A program made the translations under genes and the position numbers. The notes under the pieces were generated by a model. That model had not been told where the DNA came from. It searched no databases and worked only from the letters and a program-made list of their open reading frames with translations. Positions 1-7,328 of a stretch of DNA of 24,413 bases are shown here, piece after piece. Source of the DNA: Anaerolineae bacterium (GTDB taxonomy: Bacteria; Chloroflexota; Anaerolineae; JAAYZQ01); the NCBI GenBank assembly GCA_016926595.1, contig JAFGOG010000277.1, positions 1-24,413 on the forward strand, written 5' to 3'. The first letter of the stretch is position 1. Every line of letters begins with the position of its first letter.

Positions 1-420
1 CAGCAACTGCTGGCCTTCGGCCACGGTGTGCAGGGTGTCAGCCAGTACAGTGACGACGGGCGCAACCGGCGCCGATTCGAGAACCGACGGTAGGAGGGCG
101 GTTTCTCGTCCTGATTCGCCTTCAGCCGCCGCGCCGGTCACGGCGACAAAGTCGGAGCGGAGGCGCAGCGCCGCCAGTCGCTTGCCAACCTGGGTGTAGG
201 TCAGGCCCTCGGCCAAGAGGCCCTTGATCGTCAACAGTGTTTCCAGGTCGGCGTCGGTGTACCGCCGGTGGGACGCCTGGCCGCCAGAGGTCGGCGACGG
301 CTGCCCGGCGGTGCCGGACAGGTACTCGGCAAACTCATTCGACCAGCGGCGCAAGGTCGAGGGTGATACCTGCAGTTGGGCTGCCATTTCGTTCGGCAGG
401 CGGTAGTGGGATTCGGTCAT
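1..420 (-). CDS. MerR-type helix-turn-helix regulator (3' end outside window)
   Basis: This frame opens at ATG 418-420 and runs without a stop off the left edge, giving 140 visible residues. The N-terminus has the MerR winged-helix layout: a helix-turn-helix near residues 10-25 with LRRWSNEF, then HRRYTDADLE near residues 52-61, the RxYxxxDL wing motif typical of the family, then a helix ending in TYTQVGKRL. The rest is helical and may start the coiled-coil dimer or effector part. The ATG overlaps the stop of the upstream DUF1232 gene (ATGA), and an AAGGAG Shine-Dalgarno lies inside that gene's end, so the two are probably translationally coupled. The ligand and targets cannot be read because the effector domain is missing. 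Motifs are seen in the sequence; the regulator role is family knowledge. Confidence 0.75.
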   Translation of the reverse strand, partial: MTESHYRLPNEMAAQLQVSPSTLRRWSNEFAEYLSGTAGQPSPTSGGQASHRRYTDADLETLLTIKGLLAEGLTYTQVGKRLAALRLRSDFVAVTGAAAEGESGRETALLPSVLESAPVAPVVTVLADTLHTVAEGQQLL

Positions 421-812
421 CGTGACTCCTTGTTGGACTTGTCGTCGTCAACAACGCGGTAGGGAACGTCGATATAGGGCTCGGAAGAGGACTGGCGCTT
501 GACGGCTCGCCTCGTCAGATTGTTGAGGTGCTCGCGCACGATTTCGGGCGGGGCAAGGTCGACGAACATTTTCAGCGATACCAGGATGATGGTCAGGTCG
601 TCGAGCTCGCCCAGGCCGGGGATCAAGAGATCGGGCAGCAGGTCGATCGGCGACAGCAGGTAGGCCAGCCCGGCAATGGGGATCAGCTTGACCCAGCCCG
701 ATACCCGGCGGTCGTTGAACAGCCGCCACACCAGGCGAACCTGGTTGACGAGATTGCCCAAAAAGCCGGCGGTCTGCGCGACATCCGTTGGCTGTTTGGA
801 TTTGTCGCTCAT
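417..812 (-). CDS. DUF1232 (YkvA-like) small membrane protein
   Basis: 131 residues, acting at the membrane; the biochemical role of the family is not established. The DUF1232 signature is clear: residues 40-80 carry WVKLIPIAGLAYLLSPIDLLPD followed by GLGELDDLTIIL, which is a hydrophobic helix pair with the conserved SPIDLLPD turn. The tail after residue 105 is polar and acidic. I start at ATG 810-812 because AGGAG sits 7 nt upstream; an in-frame start at 881 would add 23 arginine-rich residues and lacks a ribosome site. It is first in an operon with the MerR-type gene, overlapping by 4 nt, so that regulator may control its own operon. A promoter lies at 893-921. Confidence 0.85.
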   Translation of the reverse strand: MSDKSKQPTDVAQTAGFLGNLVNQVRLVWRLFNDRRVSGWVKLIPIAGLAYLLSPIDLLPDLLIPGLGELDDLTIILVSLKMFVDLAPPEIVREHLNNLTRRAVKRQSSSEPYIDVPYRVVDDDKSNKESR

Positions 813-892
813 GCTTTGTCTCCTGAAACAATCACCGGCAGGGCGAAAAGGTGAGCGAAATCGGACCTTTCGCCCGGCCATCCATGGGCGAC

Positions 893-921
893 AGTATACT
901 TGATTGCGGCGGTTTTGGCAA
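893..921 (-). promoter_or_regulatory. Promoter of the DUF1232-MerR operon, with palindromic -10 shared by both strands
   Basis: On the minus strand TTGCCA (921-916), a 17-nt spacer and TATACT (898-893) form a near-consensus housekeeping promoter. The predicted start is near 886, giving a leader of about 75 nt. The -10 lies in the palindrome AGTATACT (893-900), so the plus strand also reads TATACT at 895-900. That copy could serve the divergent gene at 925, although I see no good plus-strand -35 near 872-877. Confidence 0.6.
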
Positions 922-924
922 ACG

Positions 925-2436
925 ATGATGGCTAGCTTGCACCGTTTCCTGGTCGATTACGACATGGCGATGCTGCGCGCCCTGGCCGAAAACCTGGGGA
1001 TGGCGTTGGACACCAATCGCCAGACAGAAGCAGCCGACCAATTGGCGGCGGCCCTGGCCGAGCCATCGTCGGTGCAGATCGCGCTGGCCCGGCTCAGCGG
1101 CGATGGCCGGTCGGCCCTCAACGCATTGCTGGCGGCAGGGGGCCGGATGCGCGCCGCTCAGTTCAACCGGCAGTTTGGCCCGGTGCGGCCGGTCGGCCCA
1201 GGCCGGCTGGAACGGGAGGTCGCCTGGCGGCGCCCGTCCAACCCGGCTGAAGAGCTCCTTTACGCGGGGCTGATCTATCGCGCCTTTTATCAGGATGAGC
1301 AGGGGCCCGGCGAGTTTATCGTGATCCCCGACGAGCTGCGGCGGCTGTTGCCCCAACCTCCAGCAGCGCCGCCAGCCTTTGCCGTAACCACGGTCCCCGG
1401 GCCATGTGAGCCACCCGCCCAGGAAACCACGCTGGTCCACGATCTGTTCCTTTACCTGGTCTATGTGCAGAACCAAGACGTGCAGCCGTACGCCGACGGC
1501 CGGCTGGGGCGGCGGGACAGGTCGGCGCTCGTCCAACGGCTGGGTCAGCCCGGCGAGCGGCGGCTGGCGCTTGTCCACCACCTGGCCGAGCGGCTGGGGT
1601 TCGTGGCCCGCTGCGGCGATCGCCTTCGCCTCGAGCCGGCGCCGGTGAAGGGCTGGCTGACGGCAGCGCCGGCCCGCCAATTAGCCGTCCTGCAGGCGGC
1701 GTGGCGTGACGACCCCACCTGGCTCGATCTGTGCCACGTGCCAGGCCTGGTGTGCGACGCGCAGACGGGCTGGCTGGAGCGTGTCGATCCGGCAGCGACG
1801 CGCAAGCGGGTGCTGAGCTGGCTGGCGCGCTGCCCGGCAGAGGCGTGGTGGCCGTGCGCCGCGTTCGTGGCTGCCGTCAAGGCGGCCGATCCCGATTTTC
1901 AGCGGCCTGACGGCGATTACGACAGTTGGTACATCCGCGACGCGGCCGGCAAGGCGTACTTGTCTGGATTCGAGTCGTGGGACCGGGTTGAAGGCGCGCT
2001 GATCGCCGATCTGCTAGCCGGGCCGCTGCGCTGGCTGGGTGTGGTGGAGCACGGCCGCCCGAGCCCTGGCGCGGAGGGGGATCCCGGCCTCCTGTGCCGG
2101 CTGACAGCAGCCGGCGCACATTGGCTGGGGCTGGCCGTCCCAGAACCCCATACCCCTGAGCCGGCGCCCATCACCATCGGTCCCGACCTCTTGGTCGACG
2201 TGCCGCCATCGGCCGGCCTCTATGTCCGCTTTCAACTGGAGCGGTTCGCCGATCTGGAGCAGGCCGAGCCGGGCCGTTACCGGCTGACCGCCAACGGCTT
2301 GAGCCGGGCGCTGGCGCGGGGCGTAAAGGTCGAACAGATCCTGGCCTTTCTGAAACGGGCCAGCCAGCAGCCCGTGCCGGCCGGCGTGGCCGGCCGGCTT
2401 TGCCAGTGGGCCAGCCAGTCAAGGCCACCAAGCTGA
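925..2436 (+). CDS. Uncharacterised 503-aa protein, possibly helicase-associated
   Basis: 503 residues, soluble, with no signal peptide or membrane segment. I do not recognise an enzyme. The N-terminal third has a recurring layout: leucine-rich helices, an LLAAGGRM segment, AQFNRQFGPVR, then NPAEELLYAGLIYRAF and IVIPDELRRLL. I associate this pattern with Chloroflexi proteins annotated as having an XPB/Ssl2-type helicase N-terminal (non-catalytic) domain. No Walker A or helicase motif is present, so any DNA-binding role is inference. Several winged-helix-like segments may follow, and the last 60 residues (VEQILAFLKRAS) look like the helicase-associated fold. The start is uncertain: a TTG at 904 is too close to the -10 at 895-900, and ATG 925 or 928 would leave an 18-21 nt leader with no Shine-Dalgarno. 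It is divergent from the DUF1232 operon. Confidence 0.7.
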   Translation: MMASLHRFLVDYDMAMLRALAENLGMALDTNRQTEAADQLAAALAEPSSVQIALARLSGDGRSALNALLAAGGRMRAAQFNRQFGPVRPVGPGRLEREVAWRRPSNPAEELLYAGLIYRAFYQDEQGPGEFIVIPDELRRLLPQPPAAPPAFAVTTVPGPCEPPAQETTLVHDLFLYLVYVQNQDVQPYADGRLGRRDRSALVQRLGQPGERRLALVHHLAERLGFVARCGDRLRLEPAPVKGWLTAAPARQLAVLQAAWRDDPTWLDLCHVPGLVCDAQTGWLERVDPAATRKRVLSWLARCPAEAWWPCAAFVAAVKAADPDFQRPDGDYDSWYIRDAAGKAYLSGFESWDRVEGALIADLLAGPLRWLGVVEHGRPSPGAEGDPGLLCRLTAAGAHWLGLAVPEPHTPEPAPITIGPDLLVDVPPSAGLYVRFQLERFADLEQAEPGRYRLTANGLSRALARGVKVEQILAFLKRASQQPVPAGVAGRLCQWASQSRPPS

Positions 2437-2450
2437 CTGCTGATCCCTGG

Positions 2451-2479
2451 TTGACAAAGCCAGCCAGTCAGTGTATCAT
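2451..2479 (+). promoter_or_regulatory. Near-consensus promoter of the GT2 glycosyltransferase
   Basis: TTGACA (2451-2456), a 17-nt spacer and TATCAT (2474-2479). The predicted start is near 2486. The promoter shows that an in-frame GTG at 2471 cannot be the translation start, which favours GTG 2510. Inverted arms CTGACTG (2433-2439) and CAGTCAG (2465-2471) flank the -35 box, and CTGG/CCAG (2447-2450/2460-2463) sit inside them, so an operator is possible. Confidence 0.75.
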
Positions 2480-2509
2480 AGCTTCAGACTCAAGAAGGGA
2501 CAAGCCTAC

Positions 2510-3247
2510 GTGGAAAAGAGCGAGTTGCTGGTATCGATCATTATTCCGGCCTATAACGAGGAACATCGCCTGCACGCCAGCCTGAACCGGGTGGCGGCTT
2601 TTGTTCAGAAGCAGAGCTATCCGATCGAGGTAGTGGTGGTCGACGACGGCAGCCAGGACGCCACGCCGGCCATTGCCGAGCAGTTCGCCAGCCAATATCC
2701 GTTTATCTCCTTGCTGCGCGTTCCCCACGGCGGCAAGGGCTCGGCCATCCGAGCCGGGGTCAACCGGGGGCAGGGACAGTACCTGGTCATTTGCGATGCG
2801 GACCTGGCAGTGCCGATCGAGGAGCTGCCCAAGTTTCTGCCGCCCGCGCTGGACAGCTACGATGTTGCGATTGCTTCGCGCGAGGTAAAGGGAGCCAACC
2901 GGTTCAACGAGCCCTATTACCGCCACCTGATGGGCCGTGTCTATAACCTGTTGGTGCGGTTAATGGCCGTGCCGCAGATCCAGGACACGCAGTGCGGCTT
3001 TAAGGCTTTTCGCCGGGATGCAGCGCGGGAACTCTTTGCCCTCCAGACGATCGACGGCTGGGGGATCGACGTCGAAGTTCTGTTCATCGCCCAGCGATTT
3101 GGCCTCAAGATCGTCGAGGTGCCGGTCAACTGGTATTACGGCAAGGGAAGCAAGGTCCGGCCTGTCCAGGACACGATCAACATGGTCCGCGATCTGCTGC
3201 GGGTCAGGCGCAACGCTGGGCAGGGACGATATGAGCGCAAGCCGTAA
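2510..3247 (+). CDS. GT2 family glycosyltransferase, dolichyl-phosphate glucosyltransferase-like
   Basis: 245 residues, a GT-A fold enzyme that moves a sugar from a nucleotide donor, in this subgroup typically to a polyprenyl phosphate at the inner membrane face. Visible motifs in order are VSIIIPAYNEE (donor-binding strand), VVVDDGSQDAT, GGKGSAIRAG, CDADLAVP (metal-binding DxD) and DTQCGFKAFRRD, which is characteristic of the DPG/DPM-synthase-like branch. There are no C-terminal membrane helices, so it is the short soluble form. The start is GTG 2510, with AGAAGGGA 10-15 nt upstream, because the earlier GTG lies inside the promoter. Its 3' end overlaps the GH3 gene by 17 nt, so they are co-transcribed. 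The donor sugar and acceptor are not determinable. Confidence 0.85.
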   Translation: MEKSELLVSIIIPAYNEEHRLHASLNRVAAFVQKQSYPIEVVVVDDGSQDATPAIAEQFASQYPFISLLRVPHGGKGSAIRAGVNRGQGQYLVICDADLAVPIEELPKFLPPALDSYDVAIASREVKGANRFNEPYYRHLMGRVYNLLVRLMAVPQIQDTQCGFKAFRRDAARELFALQTIDGWGIDVEVLFIAQRFGLKIVEVPVNWYYGKGSKVRPVQDTINMVRDLLRVRRNAGQGRYERKP

Positions 3248-6035
3248 TCAGCTCGAGCTGTGCCTGGCGTCGTGCTCCTTGCTGCTTTCACTGCTGCTCC
3301 CCCCTTCCAGCCTCCATGCCCAAGATCCTGATTCGGACCTGACCGCCCGCGCCGAGGCGCTGCTGGCACAGATGACGGTTGAGCAAAAGGTGGGCCAGCT
3401 TTTTCTGGTCACCTTCGTCGGCAACGATGCCAGCCCTGGCACCGACGTCGCCAAGCTGATCCGCCAGGACTATGTCGGGGGTGTGGTGCTGCTGGCCAGC
3501 AACTCGAATTTTTACAACGACGCCGACACCCCGCACCAGGTGGCCGAGCTGAGCAATGCCCTGCAGACGCTGGCCATGGGCAGCGGCGCCAAGGCGCCGT
3601 TGTTCATCGGCCTGGATCACGAAGGGGATGCCTATCCCTACACCCGCGTCACCGGCGGCACCACGCCGCTGCCCAACGCCATGGCCATCGGCGCGACGTG
3701 GGATCCGGCCAACGCCCGCGACGTAGGCCTGATCGTCGGGCGCGAGCTGGCAGCCTTGGGCGTCAACCTGCTGTTGGGGCCGGTGGTGGACGTGCTGAAC
3801 AATCCCCAACCGAGCGGCCAGGGCGACATCGGCACGCGAACGTTCGGCGGCGATCCATGGTGGGTGGGCCAGATGGGCCGGGCATACATCGAGGGCGTCC
3901 ACCAGGGCAGCAACGGCCGGGTAGCGACGGTGGCCAAACACTTTCCCGGCCACGGCGGATCGGATCGCCTGCCCGACGAAGAGGTCGCCACGGTGGACAA
4001 GTCGCTTCAGGAGCTGAAGCGGATCGAGCTGGCGCCTTTTTTCGCCATCACCCAAGATGGCAACCCCGAGGCGGTAACCGACGCGCTCATGTCTTCCCAC
4101 ATCCGCTACCGCGGTTTTCAGGGGAACCTGCGGCAGTTTACGGCCCCCATCAGCTTTGACGCCGAGGGGATGGGCGCCATCTTGGATCTGGTCGAGTTCG
4201 CCACTTGGCGCCCCACCGGGCTAATCGTGTCCGATAGCCTGGGCGTGCCGGCTGTGCGCAAATACTTTGACCCAACGCTGAGCACCTTTCCCCACCGGCG
4301 CATCGCCAAGGAGGCGTTTCTGGCCGGCAACGACGTGCTGTTGCTTTCCCAGTTTGACCTGAACAACGTCTGGCCAGACCAACTGTCCAACATCCGCGAT
4401 ACGGTCGCCTATTTCCGGAGTGAGTACCAGGCCAATCCAGCTTTTGCGGCAAGGGTTGACGATGCGGTCAGCCGGATCTTGAGGCTCAAGCTCGAGCTGT
4501 ATCCTGCCTTTGTCCTGGAAACGGTGCGCGTGCCGGTCACAACGGCGGCCGAGGCGTGTGGCCAGGGCGAGGCCGTGACGCGGCGGATCGCCAATCAGGC
4601 GATCACCCTGCTTTACCCGGATCCCGGCGCGATGCCGGCGCCGCCGCGCAGCGGCGAAAAGATCCTGATCTTTACCGATGCCCGCCCGGTGCGCGAGTGT
4701 TTTACCGACCGCTGTCCAACCTTTGCCACTTTGAGCCAGACCGCCGTGCAGGAGGCCATTATCGGCATCTATGGCCCGCAAGGCACCGGCCAGGTGCTCG
4801 CCGAGGAGGTTGCCAGCCTGTCGTTTGGACAGCTCAAGACATTCCTGACCACTGCCCCGGCGGGCGATGGGACAGGGTCGGACGTGGACCGGCTGTTGAG
4901 CGAAGCGAACTGGATCATTTTCGCCAGCCAGGACCTGAACCCGGTCAAGGGTCCCAATTCGGACGCGCTCAAGCTGTTCCTGAACCAGGGCTCGAGCCTG
5001 GCGCCGGACGCCAAGCTGGTCGTCCTGGCCTTTAACGCGCCTTACTACCTGGACACGACTGAGGTAAGCAAGCTGACACTCTACCTGGCAGCCTACAGCA
5101 AGACCGGGCCGTTCGTCCAGGCGGCGGTGCGAACCCTATTCCGCGAAACGCCGGCGCAGGGCGCTTCGCCGGTGAGCATACCAGGCATCAACTATGATCT
5201 GCTGCGGCAGCTCTCACCCGATTCGGAACAGACGATCCCCGTAGTCGTGATGGACCCGGCGCCTGCCAGCGGCGGGCAATTGGGACCGCCGCCGGTGAGC
5301 GTTCGCCTCCAGGCCGGGCCCATCCTCGACTATAACGGCCACGCGGTGCCCGACGGAACCGAAGTCGTTTTTTCCGCCCAGTACCGCGATGGGATGGCCT
5401 ATCTGCCGCCCCAGACGGCGGCCACGAGCGGCGGCGCAGCCGTCGTGACGATGACCCTGACCGCTCCCGGATCCGTCCAGCTCGCAGCCGAGAGCGGCGA
5501 CGCTTTCCGTTCGCAGACGATCGACCTGACCATCCAGGCGCCGCCGACCCCTACCGCCCTCCCCACGGTCGCCACGCCGACATCTCCCCCGCCGACGCCC
5601 AGCCCAACCACCGCGCCAAGCGCGACCCCACTGCCGCCATCCCCTACGGCCGTACCCACCTCTACCCCGGCGCCCCCTTCTCCGACGCCGTCCGTCGAGG
5701 TTTTGCCGGCTGCGCTTGGGCCAACGCGCGCGGTGGATGGCGGCGACCTGCTGCTGGCCGGTGGAGCCACAGGCGCCGTCCTGGTCGGGGGCTGCCTGCT
5801 GGCAGGCCGGAAGCGGCGGCGGGCGGCAGTGGTCCGTTGGATTCTGCTAGCGGTGATCGGCGGGATGGCCGGCTATATTCTGTACGCCGTGCAGGCCATC
5901 CGGCCCGAGGCGTGGGGGATACTGCCGGAAACAGCGTGGGCCGCGCGGGCGGCAGTAGCCGTTATGGTTGTGGTAGGGGCGCTGCTGCTGGTAGTGGGAG
6001 GGAGAATGGCAATGGCCCTTCTCTCTCGCCGTTGA
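3231..6035 (+). CDS. Exported, membrane-anchored GH3-like hydrolase with Thr/Pro-rich linker
   Basis: 934 residues. An N-terminal signal peptide (residues 1-30, cleavage likely after SLHA) leads into a GH3 catalytic barrel (about 35-440) with LFIGLDHEGD, the K236-H237 KHFPGHG motif and VSDSLG, whose D335 aligns with the GH3 nucleophile. A second alpha/beta GH3 domain covers about 470-650, an Ig/Big-like domain about 690-775, a Thr/Pro-rich linker about 775-825, and three predicted membrane helices about 840-934. This topology puts the enzyme outside the membrane. In NagZ the loop after KHFPGHG carries D-S/T-H; here residues 247-249 are Leu-Pro-Asp, so the acid/base dyad is absent. Substrate and even activity are therefore open. 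The start is ATG 3231, preceded by AGGGA; longer frames overlap the GT2 gene. Confidence 0.85.
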   Translation: MSASRNQLELCLASCSLLLSLLLPPSSLHAQDPDSDLTARAEALLAQMTVEQKVGQLFLVTFVGNDASPGTDVAKLIRQDYVGGVVLLASNSNFYNDADTPHQVAELSNALQTLAMGSGAKAPLFIGLDHEGDAYPYTRVTGGTTPLPNAMAIGATWDPANARDVGLIVGRELAALGVNLLLGPVVDVLNNPQPSGQGDIGTRTFGGDPWWVGQMGRAYIEGVHQGSNGRVATVAKHFPGHGGSDRLPDEEVATVDKSLQELKRIELAPFFAITQDGNPEAVTDALMSSHIRYRGFQGNLRQFTAPISFDAEGMGAILDLVEFATWRPTGLIVSDSLGVPAVRKYFDPTLSTFPHRRIAKEAFLAGNDVLLLSQFDLNNVWPDQLSNIRDTVAYFRSEYQANPAFAARVDDAVSRILRLKLELYPAFVLETVRVPVTTAAEACGQGEAVTRRIANQAITLLYPDPGAMPAPPRSGEKILIFTDARPVRECFTDRCPTFATLSQTAVQEAIIGIYGPQGTGQVLAEEVASLSFGQLKTFLTTAPAGDGTGSDVDRLLSEANWIIFASQDLNPVKGPNSDALKLFLNQGSSLAPDAKLVVLAFNAPYYLDTTEVSKLTLYLAAYSKTGPFVQAAVRTLFRETPAQGASPVSIPGINYDLLRQLSPDSEQTIPVVVMDPAPASGGQLGPPPVSVRLQAGPILDYNGHAVPDGTEVVFSAQYRDGMAYLPPQTAATSGGAAVVTMTLTAPGSVQLAAESGDAFRSQTIDLTIQAPPTPTALPTVATPTSPPPTPSPTTAPSATPLPPSPTAVPTSTPAPPSPTPSVEVLPAALGPTRAVDGGDLLLAGGATGAVLVGGCLLAGRKRRRAAVVRWILLAVIGGMAGYILYAVQAIRPEAWGILPETAWAARAAVAVMVVVGALLLVVGGRMAMALLSRR

Positions 6036-6051
6036 TCTTGCGAGTGGGTCC

Positions 6052-7314
6052 ATGACCAGGCAACATCCGCTGCTCGTCGAAGGTATTGAGGCAGCCAAAA
6101 CCGGGGACAAAGCCACGGCCCGGCGGCTGCTCACCCGGGCCATCCGGCGCGCGCCGGACTCGGCAGAGGCCTGGTTATGGTTGAGCAGCGCCCTCGACAC
6201 GCCGCCCGGCCGCGCTTTTTGCCTGGAGAAGGTGCTGAGCATCGACCCCGCCAACCTGGTCGCTCAACGCGGGCTCGCCGCGTTGGAAACAACCCGGCAG
6301 ACCCAGCCGCCGATCACCGCCCGACCGCTAGAGACAATAACCGCCTTGCCCACGGGAGGGGAGGGGTCCGCGACAATCCCCGTACCGGCGGCTAGGCCTG
6401 CCCTGGCAAGCCGTCTGGCCGTGCTGTGGGGCAGGCTCAAAGCCAGATCGGCGGACGGGTTGTCCCGGCTGTGGGGCCGGCTGAGGGCCAGGCCAACGCT
6501 GCCAGGCCGTCTTGCCCGGCTGTGGAACCAGCCACGTTTCTGGCAGGCCGTCGTGATCTGCCTGGGGGCTATTGCCCTGACCTTGGCCGGGATGTTGGCT
6601 TACGATGCGATCAGCCAGCCGGCCAGCGACGAGCTCGCGGCGGCGGAGCTGCCGGACACGGCAGAGTCGCCCCACCCACAGCGCACGCTGCGCCCCACGT
6701 TTACGACGACAGCCCTGCCGACCGACACGCCCCTCCCCACCGACACAGCTACCCCATTCCCGACACCGACCCTGACCGAAACGCCCACCCCCAGCCCGAC
6801 GCCTACTGCGACGCTGACGTCGACTCCTCCGCCCACCCGCCGCGTCGCGCGCCCAGCGCCTACAACTGCTGTCACCCCGACGCCACGGCCTACTCTGCCG
6901 CCGTTGGTTTGGGACCCCCGGCTGACAGCGCTGGGCGTGCGCCTGGAGCCGGCGGCAGTTCCACCCGGCGTGGGCTACTGGCGGCTGGTCGAGGCGCGCT
7001 GGTCGGATGAGTACGAGTCTGCCGGGAAGCATACCATCTACATCGAGGTCCTGGACCCACGCGGCGGCCGGGTCGTAGGCCAGCCGGTCATCTTTGAATG
7101 GCCCTCAGGCAGCCTGACCCTGCCGGTCGAGAACCGGCCCCCGCCTGATTGGGGGGTCAACTTTCCGATGTTCGCCGCGCTGGGCTCTTACTCGGCCCGG
7201 GTAGGCGTTGAGCTGAGCGACCGTGTCGTCGGCATGGGTATGGGCACCGTCGAAAAACCTGACTTTACGATCCACACCTGTTTTTATCTGATTTTTCGCT
7301 GGACACAGCGGTAA
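6052..7314 (+). CDS. TPR / single-TM / Thr-Pro linker / Ig-like surface protein
   Basis: 420 residues, with no known enzyme activity. Residues 5-80 form one to two TPR-like repeats (AWLWLSSALD, then SIDPANLVAQRGL) that should lie in the cytoplasm. Residues 118-162 hold three copies of an amphipathic RLxxLWxRLxAR-like unit. One hydrophobic helix follows at about 164-186. A Thr/Pro-rich stretch (about 212-285) then spans outward to a beta-rich C-terminal domain (about 288-412, with WRLVEARW and HTIYIEVLDP). The layout suggests cytoplasmic partner binding on one side and an exposed Ig-like domain on the other. The gene starts 16 nt after the GH3 stop and shares its linker style, so a joint envelope role is plausible. 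ATG 6052 has only a weak ribosome site (GAGTGGG). Confidence 0.75.
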   Translation: MTRQHPLLVEGIEAAKTGDKATARRLLTRAIRRAPDSAEAWLWLSSALDTPPGRAFCLEKVLSIDPANLVAQRGLAALETTRQTQPPITARPLETITALPTGGEGSATIPVPAARPALASRLAVLWGRLKARSADGLSRLWGRLRARPTLPGRLARLWNQPRFWQAVVICLGAIALTLAGMLAYDAISQPASDELAAAELPDTAESPHPQRTLRPTFTTTALPTDTPLPTDTATPFPTPTLTETPTPSPTPTATLTSTPPPTRRVARPAPTTAVTPTPRPTLPPLVWDPRLTALGVRLEPAAVPPGVGYWRLVEARWSDEYESAGKHTIYIEVLDPRGGRVVGQPVIFEWPSGSLTLPVENRPPPDWGVNFPMFAALGSYSARVGVELSDRVVGMGMGTVEKPDFTIHTCFYLIFRWTQR

Positions 7315-7328
7315 CTTGGAGATCACCC

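Noticed and set aside
832..1680. Minus-strand frame of 282 codons overlapping the 503-aa gene
   Set aside because: No domain is visible and it runs through the divergent promoter; its Pro/Arg/Gln-rich content fits a shadow frame.
2471..2509. Earlier GTG start for the GT2 enzyme
   Set aside because: The codon lies in the spacer of a near-consensus promoter, upstream of the predicted transcription start.
3231..6035. Naming the GH3 protein NagZ
   Set aside because: The D-S/T-H dyad that defines NagZ is missing and the domain layout differs, so substrate naming is not justified.
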